From NCBI GenBank assembly GCA_023511795.1, contig JAIMAU010000016.1:1-42755 (forward strand): a stretch of 42,755 nucleotides of DNA, in the 5' to 3' direction. The notes under the pieces are model-generated. The model was not told the DNA's origin. It saw nothing but the letters and a program-made list of their open reading frames with translations, and did not search any database. The number at the start of each line of letters is the position of its first letter. Position 1 is the first letter of the stretch. Made by a program: the position numbers and the translations under genes. Origin of the DNA: Armatimonadota bacterium (GTDB taxonomy: Bacteria; Armatimonadota; UBA5829; DTJY01). Shown here piece after piece: positions 36,181 through 42,755 of this stretch.

Positions 36181-37425
36181 ATGATGAATCTAATGCTAAT
36201 TTTTGGCCTATTGGTTTTGATATCAATAGCGGTGCCTGCTACTGCTCTAGACAAGTTTATAATCAGTTATTGGTGCGGACCGTTGCCCAGTGATAATTTA
36301 GACATCCGATATGCCGAAGTCGCTGAGTGCAACTTCACACACGCAATGCCACCATGCGCAGGAGTCACAATTGAGCAGAACAAGGCAATACTTGATGCGT
36401 GTGCAAAGCATGGGCTCAAATATATCATTCCTGATGGACGCATCCTGGCAAAAGAGCCGAACGACCCAGATTTTACTTCTAACCTCGACGCAGTAATTGC
36501 AGATTACTCGAACCACCCAGCAACTGCAGGCTACTTCATTACGGACGAACCGAACTCTTCTGCTTTCCCTAAGCTGGCGGCAATAAATCAATACCTAATA
36601 AAGAAAGACCCAAAGCACATGCCATTCATAAATCTTTTTCCAAACTACGCAAGCGAAGCGCAATTAGGTAACAAGACCTACGAGGAGCACGTCGAACAAT
36701 TTTGCACGGTTGTTAAGCCAAGGATACTAAGCTACGACCACTACATCATGATGGCCTGCGATCCCGAAAATCCAACTAATTTGGGCAGTTTCTTCCATAA
36801 TCTAGAAGTGGTAAGGGCTGCGGGGTTAAAATATGGTGTCCCCACCTGCTTCATAATGCTCGTCACACCACATGGCCAATATAGAAACCCTACGGAAGAC
36901 GACCTCCGCTGGCAGATTTTCAATGCGCTCGCTTATGGATATAAGGCAATCCTATATTTCACTTACTGGACACCCCACGACGAATTCTGGAACTTTCACA
37001 ACGGCATTCTCGATGAAAAAGGCAATCGAACAGAACATTTCAATCAGGCAAAACGGATAAACGGCGAGCTAAAAGTTCTTGGCAAAGTCTTGGTCAAGCT
37101 AACGTCCACCGGGGTCTACCACTCAGGCGATGTGCCATCCGCATGCAAGCCACTTAGCCCCGACCTACCCATTAGTGTAACCTCAGAGCTACCCACTGTC
37201 TTGGGCATATTCCGTCACGAAGACGGCTCTACATGGGCAATGGTGGTCAACCGAAACCTGAGAAAGGATTCTACCGTTGTTCTTTCATTTAAAGGTTCAA
37301 TTAAGTATGTTGAAGAAATGAGCTCGAAAACCGGAGCCATGCATAAACTTAAGCTAGATAAGGGAAAAACAACCATACATCTTAGGCCCGGTGAGGGAAG
37401 GCTGCTAAAACTTCTGGCGAAATAG
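36181..37425 (+). CDS. Secreted TIM-barrel protein, putative glycoside hydrolase
   Basis: A 414-residue exported protein with a signal peptide (residues 1-23, ending PATA-LD). The body resembles clan-A-type glycoside hydrolase barrels: FIISYWCGPLPSDN, then AGYFITDEPNSSAFPKLAAIN, with Glu123 in the strand-4-like position of an acid/base residue, INLFPNYA, RILSYDHYIMM and LYFTYWTP. The last 90 residues look like a beta-sandwich (TWAMVVNRNLRKDSTVVLSF). I could not assign a family number, and the target sugar is unknown. A good SD (TTGGAGG) lies before ATGATG, of which either can be the start. It stands alone; the uxs promoter follows. Confidence 0.65.
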   Translation: MMNLMLIFGLLVLISIAVPATALDKFIISYWCGPLPSDNLDIRYAEVAECNFTHAMPPCAGVTIEQNKAILDACAKHGLKYIIPDGRILAKEPNDPDFTSNLDAVIADYSNHPATAGYFITDEPNSSAFPKLAAINQYLIKKDPKHMPFINLFPNYASEAQLGNKTYEEHVEQFCTVVKPRILSYDHYIMMACDPENPTNLGSFFHNLEVVRAAGLKYGVPTCFIMLVTPHGQYRNPTEDDLRWQIFNALAYGYKAILYFTYWTPHDEFWNFHNGILDEKGNRTEHFNQAKRINGELKVLGKVLVKLTSTGVYHSGDVPSACKPLSPDLPISVTSELPTVLGIFRHEDGSTWAMVVNRNLRKDSTVVLSFKGSIKYVEEMSSKTGAMHKLKLDKGKTTIHLRPGEGRLLKLLAK

Positions 37426-37454
37426 CTACGCCACCAAAACTTTTTGAAATCAGT

Positions 37455-37484
37455 TTGACATAGAAGAACCTATGTTCCTATAAT
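37455..37484 (+). promoter_or_regulatory. Sigma-70 promoter of uxs with a LexA-type box
   Basis: TTGACA (37455-37460), 18-base spacer, TATAAT (37479-37484). Within the spacer lies GAAC-CTAT-GTTC (37466-37477), a perfect match to the GAAC-N4-GTTC SOS box of LexA in many non-proteobacteria. Its position between -35 and -10 would let a repressor block RNA polymerase. Confidence 0.75.
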
Positions 37485-37525
37485 GCCCATGAAAATCCTC
37501 ACTGGCCTGAAAGTCGAGGACCATA

Positions 37526-38476
37526 ATGGAGCATGCACTAATAACTGGCGGGGCAGGGTTTCTTGGATCTCACCTATGCGACCTTCTACTCGAGAAGGGC
37601 TATGCAGTTACGGTGATGGATAATCTAATTACCGGAACTACTGATAATATCGTCCATCATCTTGGCAAAGAGAGTTTTTCATTCATAAAATACGACGTAA
37701 CGGAATACCTTTTTCTAAAGGAAAAAGCAGACTTTGTTTTTCACTTCGCTTCACCTGCGAGCCCAATTGATTACCTACGATACCCCATTCAAACACTCAA
37801 GGTTGGCTCACTTGGCACCCATAAGACCCTAGGACTTGCGACCGCTCATAAAGCAAAGTACATCCTAGCGTCAACGTCGGAGGTTTATGGCGACCCACAA
37901 GTGCATCCTCAAACAGAAACTTATTGGGGCAACGTTAATCCAGTTGGCCCAAGGGGCGTCTATGATGAAGCCAAGCGGTTTGCAGAAGCAATGACAATGG
38001 CATATCACAACACACACAACGTGGACACGAAAATTGCTCGCATATTCAACACCTATGGCCCGCGCATGCGGAGAGACGACGGAAGGCTGGTTCCAACGCT
38101 CATTACCCAAGCTTTGAAAGGCGAGCCACTTACAATCTATGGCGATGGCAGGCAGACACGAAGCCTTTGTTACGTTTCAGACCTAATCGAGGGCATTTAC
38201 CGACTCGCATTATCTGACGAGCACGAACCAGTCAACCTTGGCAATCCGGAGGAAATCACAATTATTGACTTTGCTAACTTAGTTCTAAAGTTGACGGGAA
38301 GCAAATCCAAGATAACTTTCGCACCTCTACCTGCTGATGACCCTCGACAACGCCGCCCAGATATTTCCAAGGCAAAGCGCATTCTAAAATGGGAGCCGAA
38401 AGTAAGTCTTGAAGAAGGATTAGTAAAAACCATCGAATGGTTTCACTTAAAAATGAAAGAGGAAAGAACAATTTAA
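37526..38476 (+). CDS. UDP-glucuronate decarboxylase-like SDR enzyme
   Basis: A 316-residue short-chain dehydrogenase. It has the nucleotide-binding GGAGFLG (Gly8-x-x-Gly11-x-x-Gly14), the UXS-specific [24 protein letters not shown], catalytic Ser/Thr in ASTSEVYG, and Tyr146 with Lys150 in YDEAKR. It would convert UDP-glucuronate to UDP-xylose; that is the activity of most proteins with this PASP-IDY motif. The C-terminal [18 protein letters not shown] is the usual substrate loop. Cytosolic. The ATG follows a GAGGA. It lies five bases before the DUF362 gene, with which it is probably co-transcribed. Confidence 0.88.
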   Translation: MEHALITGGAGFLGSHLCDLLLEKGYAVTVMDNLITGTTDNIVHHLGKESFSFIKYDVTEYLFLKEKADFVFHFASPASPIDYLRYPIQTLKVGSLGTHKTLGLATAHKAKYILASTSEVYGDPQVHPQTETYWGNVNPVGPRGVYDEAKRFAEAMTMAYHNTHNVDTKIARIFNTYGPRMRRDDGRLVPTLITQALKGEPLTIYGDGRQTRSLCYVSDLIEGIYRLALSDEHEPVNLGNPEEITIIDFANLVLKLTGSKSKITFAPLPADDPRQRRPDISKAKRILKWEPKVSLEEGLVKTIEWFHLKMKEERTI

Positions 38477-38481
38477 CGCCC

Positions 38482-39687
38482 ATGGAACCAATAGTCGCAA
38501 TTACAAAGGCCCAGACCCCATACTCCGAAGGTACAATACTCAACGCGGTAAGACAAGCCCTAAATCTCATAAAATCGGACAATCTAATTCAAAGCGGGCA
38601 TACGGTCCTAATCAAACCTAATATTTTCGCCCCAAATCCAGCGCCAATGACAACCGACCCAAGGGTTGTGGCTGCCCTAATAAAAATTGCTCAAGAGGCA
38701 GGTGCCCGCTTGGTACTTGTCGGCGAGGGGAGGAGCATTTCTACCGCCAAGTTCCGAAAGGCAAACAATACAACGCGCGCTTGCTCCGAAGTGGTTGGCA
38801 TGACTGCTGCAGTCGAGGCTGCAGGCGGAAAAATGGTTTTCTTTGACGAAGAAGAATGGCTTGAAACCGACGTCGTCGGAGGGCTTGTTTTAAACAAAGT
38901 TCGCATTCCGCGGCCAGTACTAGAAGCCGACGTCCTAATCAACGTGCCGGTCATGAAAATCCATAGCCTCACTCTCGTAACACTCGGAATTAAGAACATG
39001 CACGGAGCAATCTCAGATGAGGACAAACTTTTCGGGCACAGCTATAACGAGCTCCCTTCCAAACTTACCGACTTCCTCCGAGTCAGAAAGCCAGACCTCA
39101 CAGTCCTGGATGGCATTACGGCACTAGAGGGTGACCATGCTGAAGAGGGCACGCCAGTGGACATGGGCATTATTATAGCCTCACGCGACGTTGTCGCTTT
39201 AGATGCCGTTGCCTCCTCGGTAATGGGATTCGATACAATGGAAATTGATACCACAAAGATTGCACACGAGCAGGGTCTCGGGATGGGCGATCTATCCAGG
39301 ATTACTGTAATTGGAGAAAGTGTAGAGTCTGTCCGCAGGCATTTCGCCAGGCCGAACATTGCCTTTGATTCAGAATTATTTCCTGGCTTGAAAATCATCG
39401 CGGGAGAATACTGCCGATCATGTCAATACTACATTCGAAGAGGCTTAGATAAGCTAGCCAAAGAAGGAGTTTTCGATGGAAGCCGCGAGATTACTCTAAT
39501 CCTCGGCAAGGAACCCCCTGTTCCCGAGAAGCTTCCTGGAAAAGTAATAATGCTCGGCGACTGTTGCCTTTCTTCGAAATCAATACGACGATTGAGGGAC
39601 CACCTGCTCCTTGAAGGGCGGCTTGAAGCAGAGTACGCTTGTCCGCCAATGCGGTTTAGGATACGTGCAAAAGAAATGATAAGCTAG
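38482..39687 (+). CDS. DUF362 protein
   Basis: A 401-residue protein of the DUF362 family, which is of unknown function. Features: VLIKPNIFAPNPAPMTTDPRVV, GEGRS, ADVLINVPVMKIHSLTLVTLGIKNMHG and VLDGITALEGDHAEEGTPVDMG, the order typical of the family. Cysteines cluster near the C-terminus (EYCRSCQYY, GDCCLS, EYACPP); they might bind an iron-sulfur cluster, as in some DUF362 members, but the usual ferredoxin repeat is not visible. The ATG at 38482 gives the conserved N-terminus; an ATG at 38437 would overlap uxs. Co-transcribed with uxs. Confidence 0.82.
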   Translation: MEPIVAITKAQTPYSEGTILNAVRQALNLIKSDNLIQSGHTVLIKPNIFAPNPAPMTTDPRVVAALIKIAQEAGARLVLVGEGRSISTAKFRKANNTTRACSEVVGMTAAVEAAGGKMVFFDEEEWLETDVVGGLVLNKVRIPRPVLEADVLINVPVMKIHSLTLVTLGIKNMHGAISDEDKLFGHSYNELPSKLTDFLRVRKPDLTVLDGITALEGDHAEEGTPVDMGIIIASRDVVALDAVASSVMGFDTMEIDTTKIAHEQGLGMGDLSRITVIGESVESVRRHFARPNIAFDSELFPGLKIIAGEYCRSCQYYIRRGLDKLAKEGVFDGSREITLILGKEPPVPEKLPGKVIMLGDCCLSSKSIRRLRDHLLLEGRLEAEYACPPMRFRIRAKEMIS

Positions 39688-39890
39688 ACGAACAATACTT
39701 TCGCTCCCAAAAAGCAACAAACGTGCAAGGTGAATAAAGAACAAAACCTCTGACGAACATTGATTTATATTGGTATAGCCACCATATTTGGGATTATTTG
39801 TTGCTGATACGTTTTGCACGCAAACTTTCCTATTAGCTCCTGCAACAAACACAAATTGTTAACATTCGCCACGATGGAGCGTATACATTT

Positions 39891-40502
39891 ATGATGCATG
39901 CGGCAACGAATCAGGCCAGGGAGACCGACGAGGAACTAATGGCGAGGTTCCAGGCGGGCGACTCATCAGCCATGGAGGAGCTTTTCGCTAGGTTCCAAAA
40001 GCCACTGTTCAACTTCTTTTTCCGAATGGTGGGCCGTCGGGAGACTGCGGAAGATCTCGTTCAGGAAACATTCCTGAAAGTTTGTAGGTTTGGACAGACC
40101 TTTCGCGGTTCAGATGCAAAGTTCACAACTTGGCTTTTTTCTATTGCTGGAAACCAATGCCGAGATTATCTCAGGCATCGAGCAAGACGTCCTGAAACAA
40201 TGCTTGACGACAATATAGAATTAAATCACTCGGATAATCAAATAGGGCCTTACTCTGCAACAGGCAATTCATCTGTTGAAAATCACTTGATTCGAGTTGA
40301 GCTTCGGAATGCAATCGAAGAAGCGATAAACACACTTCCAGAAAAGGAGCGAACGGCAATCATCTTAAGAGAGTATCACGACATGGAATACAAAGAGATT
40401 GCCGATGTTCTTGGCTGCCCAATTGGAAGCGTGAAGGTATTAATCTTCCGCGCCAGGCAGAAGCTCAAGGAAAGGCTAGGATACCTAAAGGCTCCTGCAT
40501 AA
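39891..40502 (+). CDS. ECF-type RNA polymerase sigma factor
   Basis: A 203-residue extracytoplasmic-function sigma factor. Region 2 covers residues about 26-98 (LFARFQKPLFNFFFRMVG, then ETAEDLVQETFLKV and the -10 reading part WLFSIAGNQCRDYLR); region 4 covers about 143-195 (LPEKERTAIILREYHDMEY, KEIADVLGCPIGSVKVLIFRARQKL). Between them is a short acidic linker. The ATG at 39891 has GGAG 11 bases upstream. Downstream come a zinc anti-sigma factor and a secreted protein, so it would respond to an envelope signal. The regulon is unknown; I saw no clear AAC/CGT-type autoregulatory promoter that fits the start. Confidence 0.93.
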   Translation: MMHAATNQARETDEELMARFQAGDSSAMEELFARFQKPLFNFFFRMVGRRETAEDLVQETFLKVCRFGQTFRGSDAKFTTWLFSIAGNQCRDYLRHRARRPETMLDDNIELNHSDNQIGPYSATGNSSVENHLIRVELRNAIEEAINTLPEKERTAIILREYHDMEYKEIADVLGCPIGSVKVLIFRARQKLKERLGYLKAPA

Positions 40503-40524
40503 ACTGCCGAATGAGGTAATGGCA

Positions 40525-41352
40525 ATGAGATGTAAAAAAGCTAGAATTCTGGCCTCTGCTGCAATAGACGGCGAGCTTTCGGAACGTGAAAAGCGCCTTC
40601 TGGAGCAACACTTTGCCGAATGTCCGGCATGTCGTGAAGAGCATACCACGCTTGTTGCTCTGCGCAAAACCATGGCGCTTTGGGAAGATAAGGAACCTTC
40701 GCCTTGGCTAGCGGAGAACTTCGCCCATAAGCTAGAAAGGTTCATGGCGGGGCAGGAATGCCCTGCAACCCGCAAGCCTCATTGGGCTATAGGAGTCGCC
40801 ACAGCGGGACTTGTTGCGACGCTACTAGCATTTGGCTTCTTTTTGACTAGCCGTCCTGAGCCGCCATCTGAGCCGCTATCACATCCAGACAAAAGGCCTG
40901 CTATTGTCCAGGCAACAAAGACTCCTGCAAAACCGGAAACGGCAAATTCGCTCAAAGGTCAAAATCATGCGGCAACAAAATCACATCCAGTACAGGCAAC
41001 TGTACTAAATACAAGAGAAGGCAAACAACATAAACCCAAAGTTGCTCAAACCATCATTGCCAAAAGGAGCCCACATCCCACTCTTGCTGAAGGCTTGCAA
41101 AGTAAAGCCGCAGACAAAATCGCTGAAGAAAAGCCATCGGAAGCTGAAATTTTGCACAGCATTGTTGCCGCACAAAAATCACATGAAGAGGCAAGCGTAG
41201 TAGTCGCATCCAATCTAGGAGTAACAGGAATGACAATGAACGAGACTTTAGAAATATTGAGAGGTACCCTTCAAAAAACAGCTGACATTCTAGCAGAGCG
41301 AACGAATAGCGAAAACATAAATACGGCCATAGAAGAAGGAGGCACACTGTGA
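40525..41352 (+). CDS. Anti-sigma factor with zinc-binding domain and one membrane helix
   Basis: A 275-residue inner-membrane protein. The cytosolic N-terminus has the ZAS pattern: Cys3, DGEL at about 16-19, then His29-x3-Cys33-x2-Cys36 (QHFAECPAC). It would bind and hold the ECF factor encoded 22 bases upstream. One transmembrane helix is at about residues 87-108 (WAIGVATAGLVATLLAFGFFL). The rest, about 165 residues, is outside the cytoplasm: first Lys/Pro/Thr-rich and probably disordered, then helical. The ATG at 40525 is eight bases from GAGG and is preferred over 40519. Its stop overlaps the next start. Confidence 0.88.
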   Translation: MRCKKARILASAAIDGELSEREKRLLEQHFAECPACREEHTTLVALRKTMALWEDKEPSPWLAENFAHKLERFMAGQECPATRKPHWAIGVATAGLVATLLAFGFFLTSRPEPPSEPLSHPDKRPAIVQATKTPAKPETANSLKGQNHAATKSHPVQATVLNTREGKQHKPKVAQTIIAKRSPHPTLAEGLQSKAADKIAEEKPSEAEILHSIVAAQKSHEEASVVVASNLGVTGMTMNETLEILRGTLQKTADILAERTNSENINTAIEEGGTL

Positions 41353-42560
41353 GAAGCGTACGTTTCTCAACGTTATTAATATTAAGCATATTAACTTCCA
41401 CTAACTTAATTACGGCCTTGCATGCCGCCCCGGCAAAAAAAAGCATGCTTGAACAGCTTGAACTTCCGCTGTATCCAGGGGCAAAGACACTGAGAGAAAT
41501 CAACTGGCCATCCGGCAAGGTGCTCGATGACCTAGCAAATGAGTTCGGTCCCTTGTTCGGCCTCAAGGAGTTAAAACAAGTCAGCATCGTAATGACCAGA
41601 GTGGATGCAACCCCAGAGCCCGAGCAGATTCTGAAATTTTATGAACCCGCAATCACAAGCCAAGGATGGAAGACAATGGACAAAAGCCTTGCTCGTGACG
41701 AAGCAAGCGCAATATTGTTCCATGAGAACAAGGGAATACTAATTATTTTTGTTGGTCCACGCGTAGGGAAGAACCGAGATGTGAACATAACTCGGTTATT
41801 CGGAACCATGGACCCCTCAAAGATTGGCAATACCCAAGGCAAAATTCCAGAAATGCTCAAGAAAATGTCTCCCGAGGAACAAGGTGAAGAACCTGCGATT
41901 GAGGTCACCTCACGCTCTAGGATTCCAGCCGGGCAACCGATATCGGTTCCACCATCCGAAAAAGTGCACATCAAATCCACAAGATCCGACTTGAACGTTC
42001 TTCTCGTCGAAGGAAACACTGTCGAGATCAGGGTCCTTGGCAGCACAGACGACATCGGAGAGCTCTCCCGCATAGATGAGCGCCTGGTATTGAATCTCGC
42101 CGCAAGGTTGGTTGTTGACCGTATATCTGTGCCAGCAGGCATACCGACCCTCTTCGAGCCAACGGAGGGCTCCATTACAATCGCTCCATCAAAGCCTGTT
42201 AGGCCAGCGCGACTCAGCGTTGTATCCATTGGCGCTCCAATTGCCTTAAGAGACTTCCCGCTGGTTGGCGGTGTGCACATGCTAAAATCAACCGGCGCTG
42301 AGATCGCCATTTCATTCTCGCGAGTTGAGACCGGCGAGATGGTCGTTGGTGCGACGGGTGACGACATTACTATCGAGCTACCCAAGAATGCTTCAGCTGA
42401 GATTAGCGCGCAGGCAACCAAAGGCAGTGTCCAAAATTTGACATCAATTAAGCCGGAGATTGAGGATAAAGATAGGCTGAAGCTCATTTTAGGCTCGGGA
42501 AAGGCAAAGATATCTCTTGAGGCGGTTAATGGAGCTATTTATATTAAGACAACCGACTAA
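41349..42560 (+). CDS. Secreted DUF4097-like protein of the sigma operon
   Basis: A 403-residue exported protein. Residues 1-27 are a signal peptide (cleavage near LHA-AP). Residues about 40-135 form an alpha/beta domain that starts LPLYPGAKTLREINWPSG and contains the ILKFYEPAITSQGWKTMD pattern seen in uncharacterised secreted proteins. Residues about 270-400 are beta-repeat rich (IAISFSRVETG, VVGATGDDITIELPKNASAEISAQATKGSV, LGSGKAKISLEAVNGAIYIK), as in DUF4097 putative adhesins that often accompany ECF anti-sigma operons. The GTG start overlaps the anti-sigma stop (GTGA) after GGAGG, so the three genes are one operon. Function is not known. Confidence 0.78.
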   Translation: MRSVRFSTLLILSILTSTNLITALHAAPAKKSMLEQLELPLYPGAKTLREINWPSGKVLDDLANEFGPLFGLKELKQVSIVMTRVDATPEPEQILKFYEPAITSQGWKTMDKSLARDEASAILFHENKGILIIFVGPRVGKNRDVNITRLFGTMDPSKIGNTQGKIPEMLKKMSPEEQGEEPAIEVTSRSRIPAGQPISVPPSEKVHIKSTRSDLNVLLVEGNTVEIRVLGSTDDIGELSRIDERLVLNLAARLVVDRISVPAGIPTLFEPTEGSITIAPSKPVRPARLSVVSIGAPIALRDFPLVGGVHMLKSTGAEIAISFSRVETGEMVVGATGDDITIELPKNASAEISAQATKGSVQNLTSIKPEIEDKDRLKLILGSGKAKISLEAVNGAIYIKTTD

Positions 42561-42755
42561 TAAAAACTAGATGCATTTTCCCAGCGGTTAAACAAAAAGC
42601 CTGCGAGCCATGCCCACAGGCCAAGAAAAGTGAAGGAGAAAAAGATCTCTTCCATCTTCTGCATGTACTCGGCCTTGCCGCAAACGGCCGACACCGGATA
42701 CCCGTTTGCCATGCCCTTGCCGAAGGTCGCCAGATCAGGCGTTACCCCGACGATA
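42557..42755 (-). pseudogene. Class III aminotransferase fragment with lost C-terminus
   Basis: Leftward open frame from the window edge (first full codon at 42754) to TAG at 42559-42557, about 65 residues. It reads VTPDLATFGKGMANGYP and VSAVCGKAEYMQK, then MEEIFFSFTF, which are the blocks around the PLP-binding lysine of the glutamate-1-semialdehyde aminomutase/class III aminotransferase family. The lysine in TFGKGMANGYP is the expected PLP lysine. In the family about 130 more residues follow; here the frame leaves the pattern after FSFTF, runs through a terminator hairpin and stops after 22 codons. GC and third-position GC are higher than in neighbouring genes. It is a disrupted gene or an assembly junction. 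Confidence 0.75.
42594..42621 (-). terminator. Rho-independent terminator, leftward
   Basis: Leftward GCCTGTGGG (42621-42613), loop CATGG, CTCGCAGGC (42607-42599), nine pairs including two G-U, followed by a T run at 42598-42594. It lies inside the frame of the broken aminotransferase, 35 bases before its stop. Confidence 0.75.

Noticed and set aside
39861..39882. AAC-N16-CGT resembling an ECF-type promoter before the sigma gene
   Set aside because: Transcription would start at or after the SD (39876-39879), leaving the start without it; the match is also short enough to be chance.
41639..42487. Leftward frame of 282 codons
   Set aside because: It is Ser/Pro/Arg-rich, lacks a domain and lies fully opposite the DUF4097-like gene whose frame has a signal peptide, SD and coherent beta-repeats.

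Overview
The window reads as chromosomal DNA of a diderm (two-membrane) bacterium of moderate GC, probably one contig of an uncultured lineage, because a broken gene lies at each end. Diderm signs are a TolC-type outer-membrane protein with a MacA-like adaptor and MacB-like permease/ATPase, plus several signal-peptide proteins. Other lineage hints are a sigma-54 factor, a CIRCE element before groESL, one perfect GAAC-N4-GTTC (LexA-type) site, a TIGR03790-family protein, a GH106-like giant hydrolase and an orphan AmrS-type radical SAM enzyme. Together these would suit Armatimonadota or a neighbouring phylum, but that is inference only. TTG and GTG starts are frequent and most are supported by Shine-Dalgarno (SD) spacing.

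Layout, left to right. 1-2280: 3' end of a PHP-domain gene, an MFS exporter and a 3-methyladenine DNA glycosylase. 2434-5888: a complete ribose-type sugar ABC importer (lipoprotein binding protein, double ATPase, permease). 6135-9440: a consensus promoter with a LexA-like half-palindrome, then a YhaO/YhaN-like nuclease-ATPase pair related to SbcCD/Mre11-Rad50. 9452-10585: a secreted TIGR03790 protein. 10912-12546: rpoN with a strong promoter and a long leader. 12653-16814: a rightward cluster with an SH3/KOW-like unknown protein, AmrS, and a membrane-anchored Clp-fold protease lying between two paralogous phosphoribosyltransferases. 16828-17191: two tiny leftward genes (a YHS protein and a 51-residue basic/acidic protein). 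17323-21388: a 1328-residue secreted glycosidase. 21466-21605: tRNA-Ser(GCU). 21920-23586: a lytic transglycosylase, a small leftward Cse60-like gene and a STAS protein.

23628-30870 is leftward: groES-groEL under CIRCE and ending at a terminator, followed by a tight run of HAD phosphatase, thiD, MBL-fold hydrolase, pyrG and an AEC permease. 31100-36018 is rightward: TolC, MacA, MacB-permease and ATPase. 36181-39687: a secreted TIM-barrel protein, UDP-glucuronate decarboxylase-like uxs and a DUF362 protein. 39891-42560: ECF sigma factor, zinc anti-sigma factor and a secreted DUF4097-like protein, which look like one signalling operon. 42557-42755, leftward: the interior of a class III aminotransferase whose frame runs into a terminator hairpin and stops far too early.

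The strongest candidates for an undescribed system are the phosphoribosyltransferase-protease-phosphoribosyltransferase cassette and its neighbours (12653-16814). Next are the membrane-anchored nuclease-ATPase pair and the shared operator-like core in two promoters. No CRISPR array, insertion sequence, prophage or rRNA was seen.
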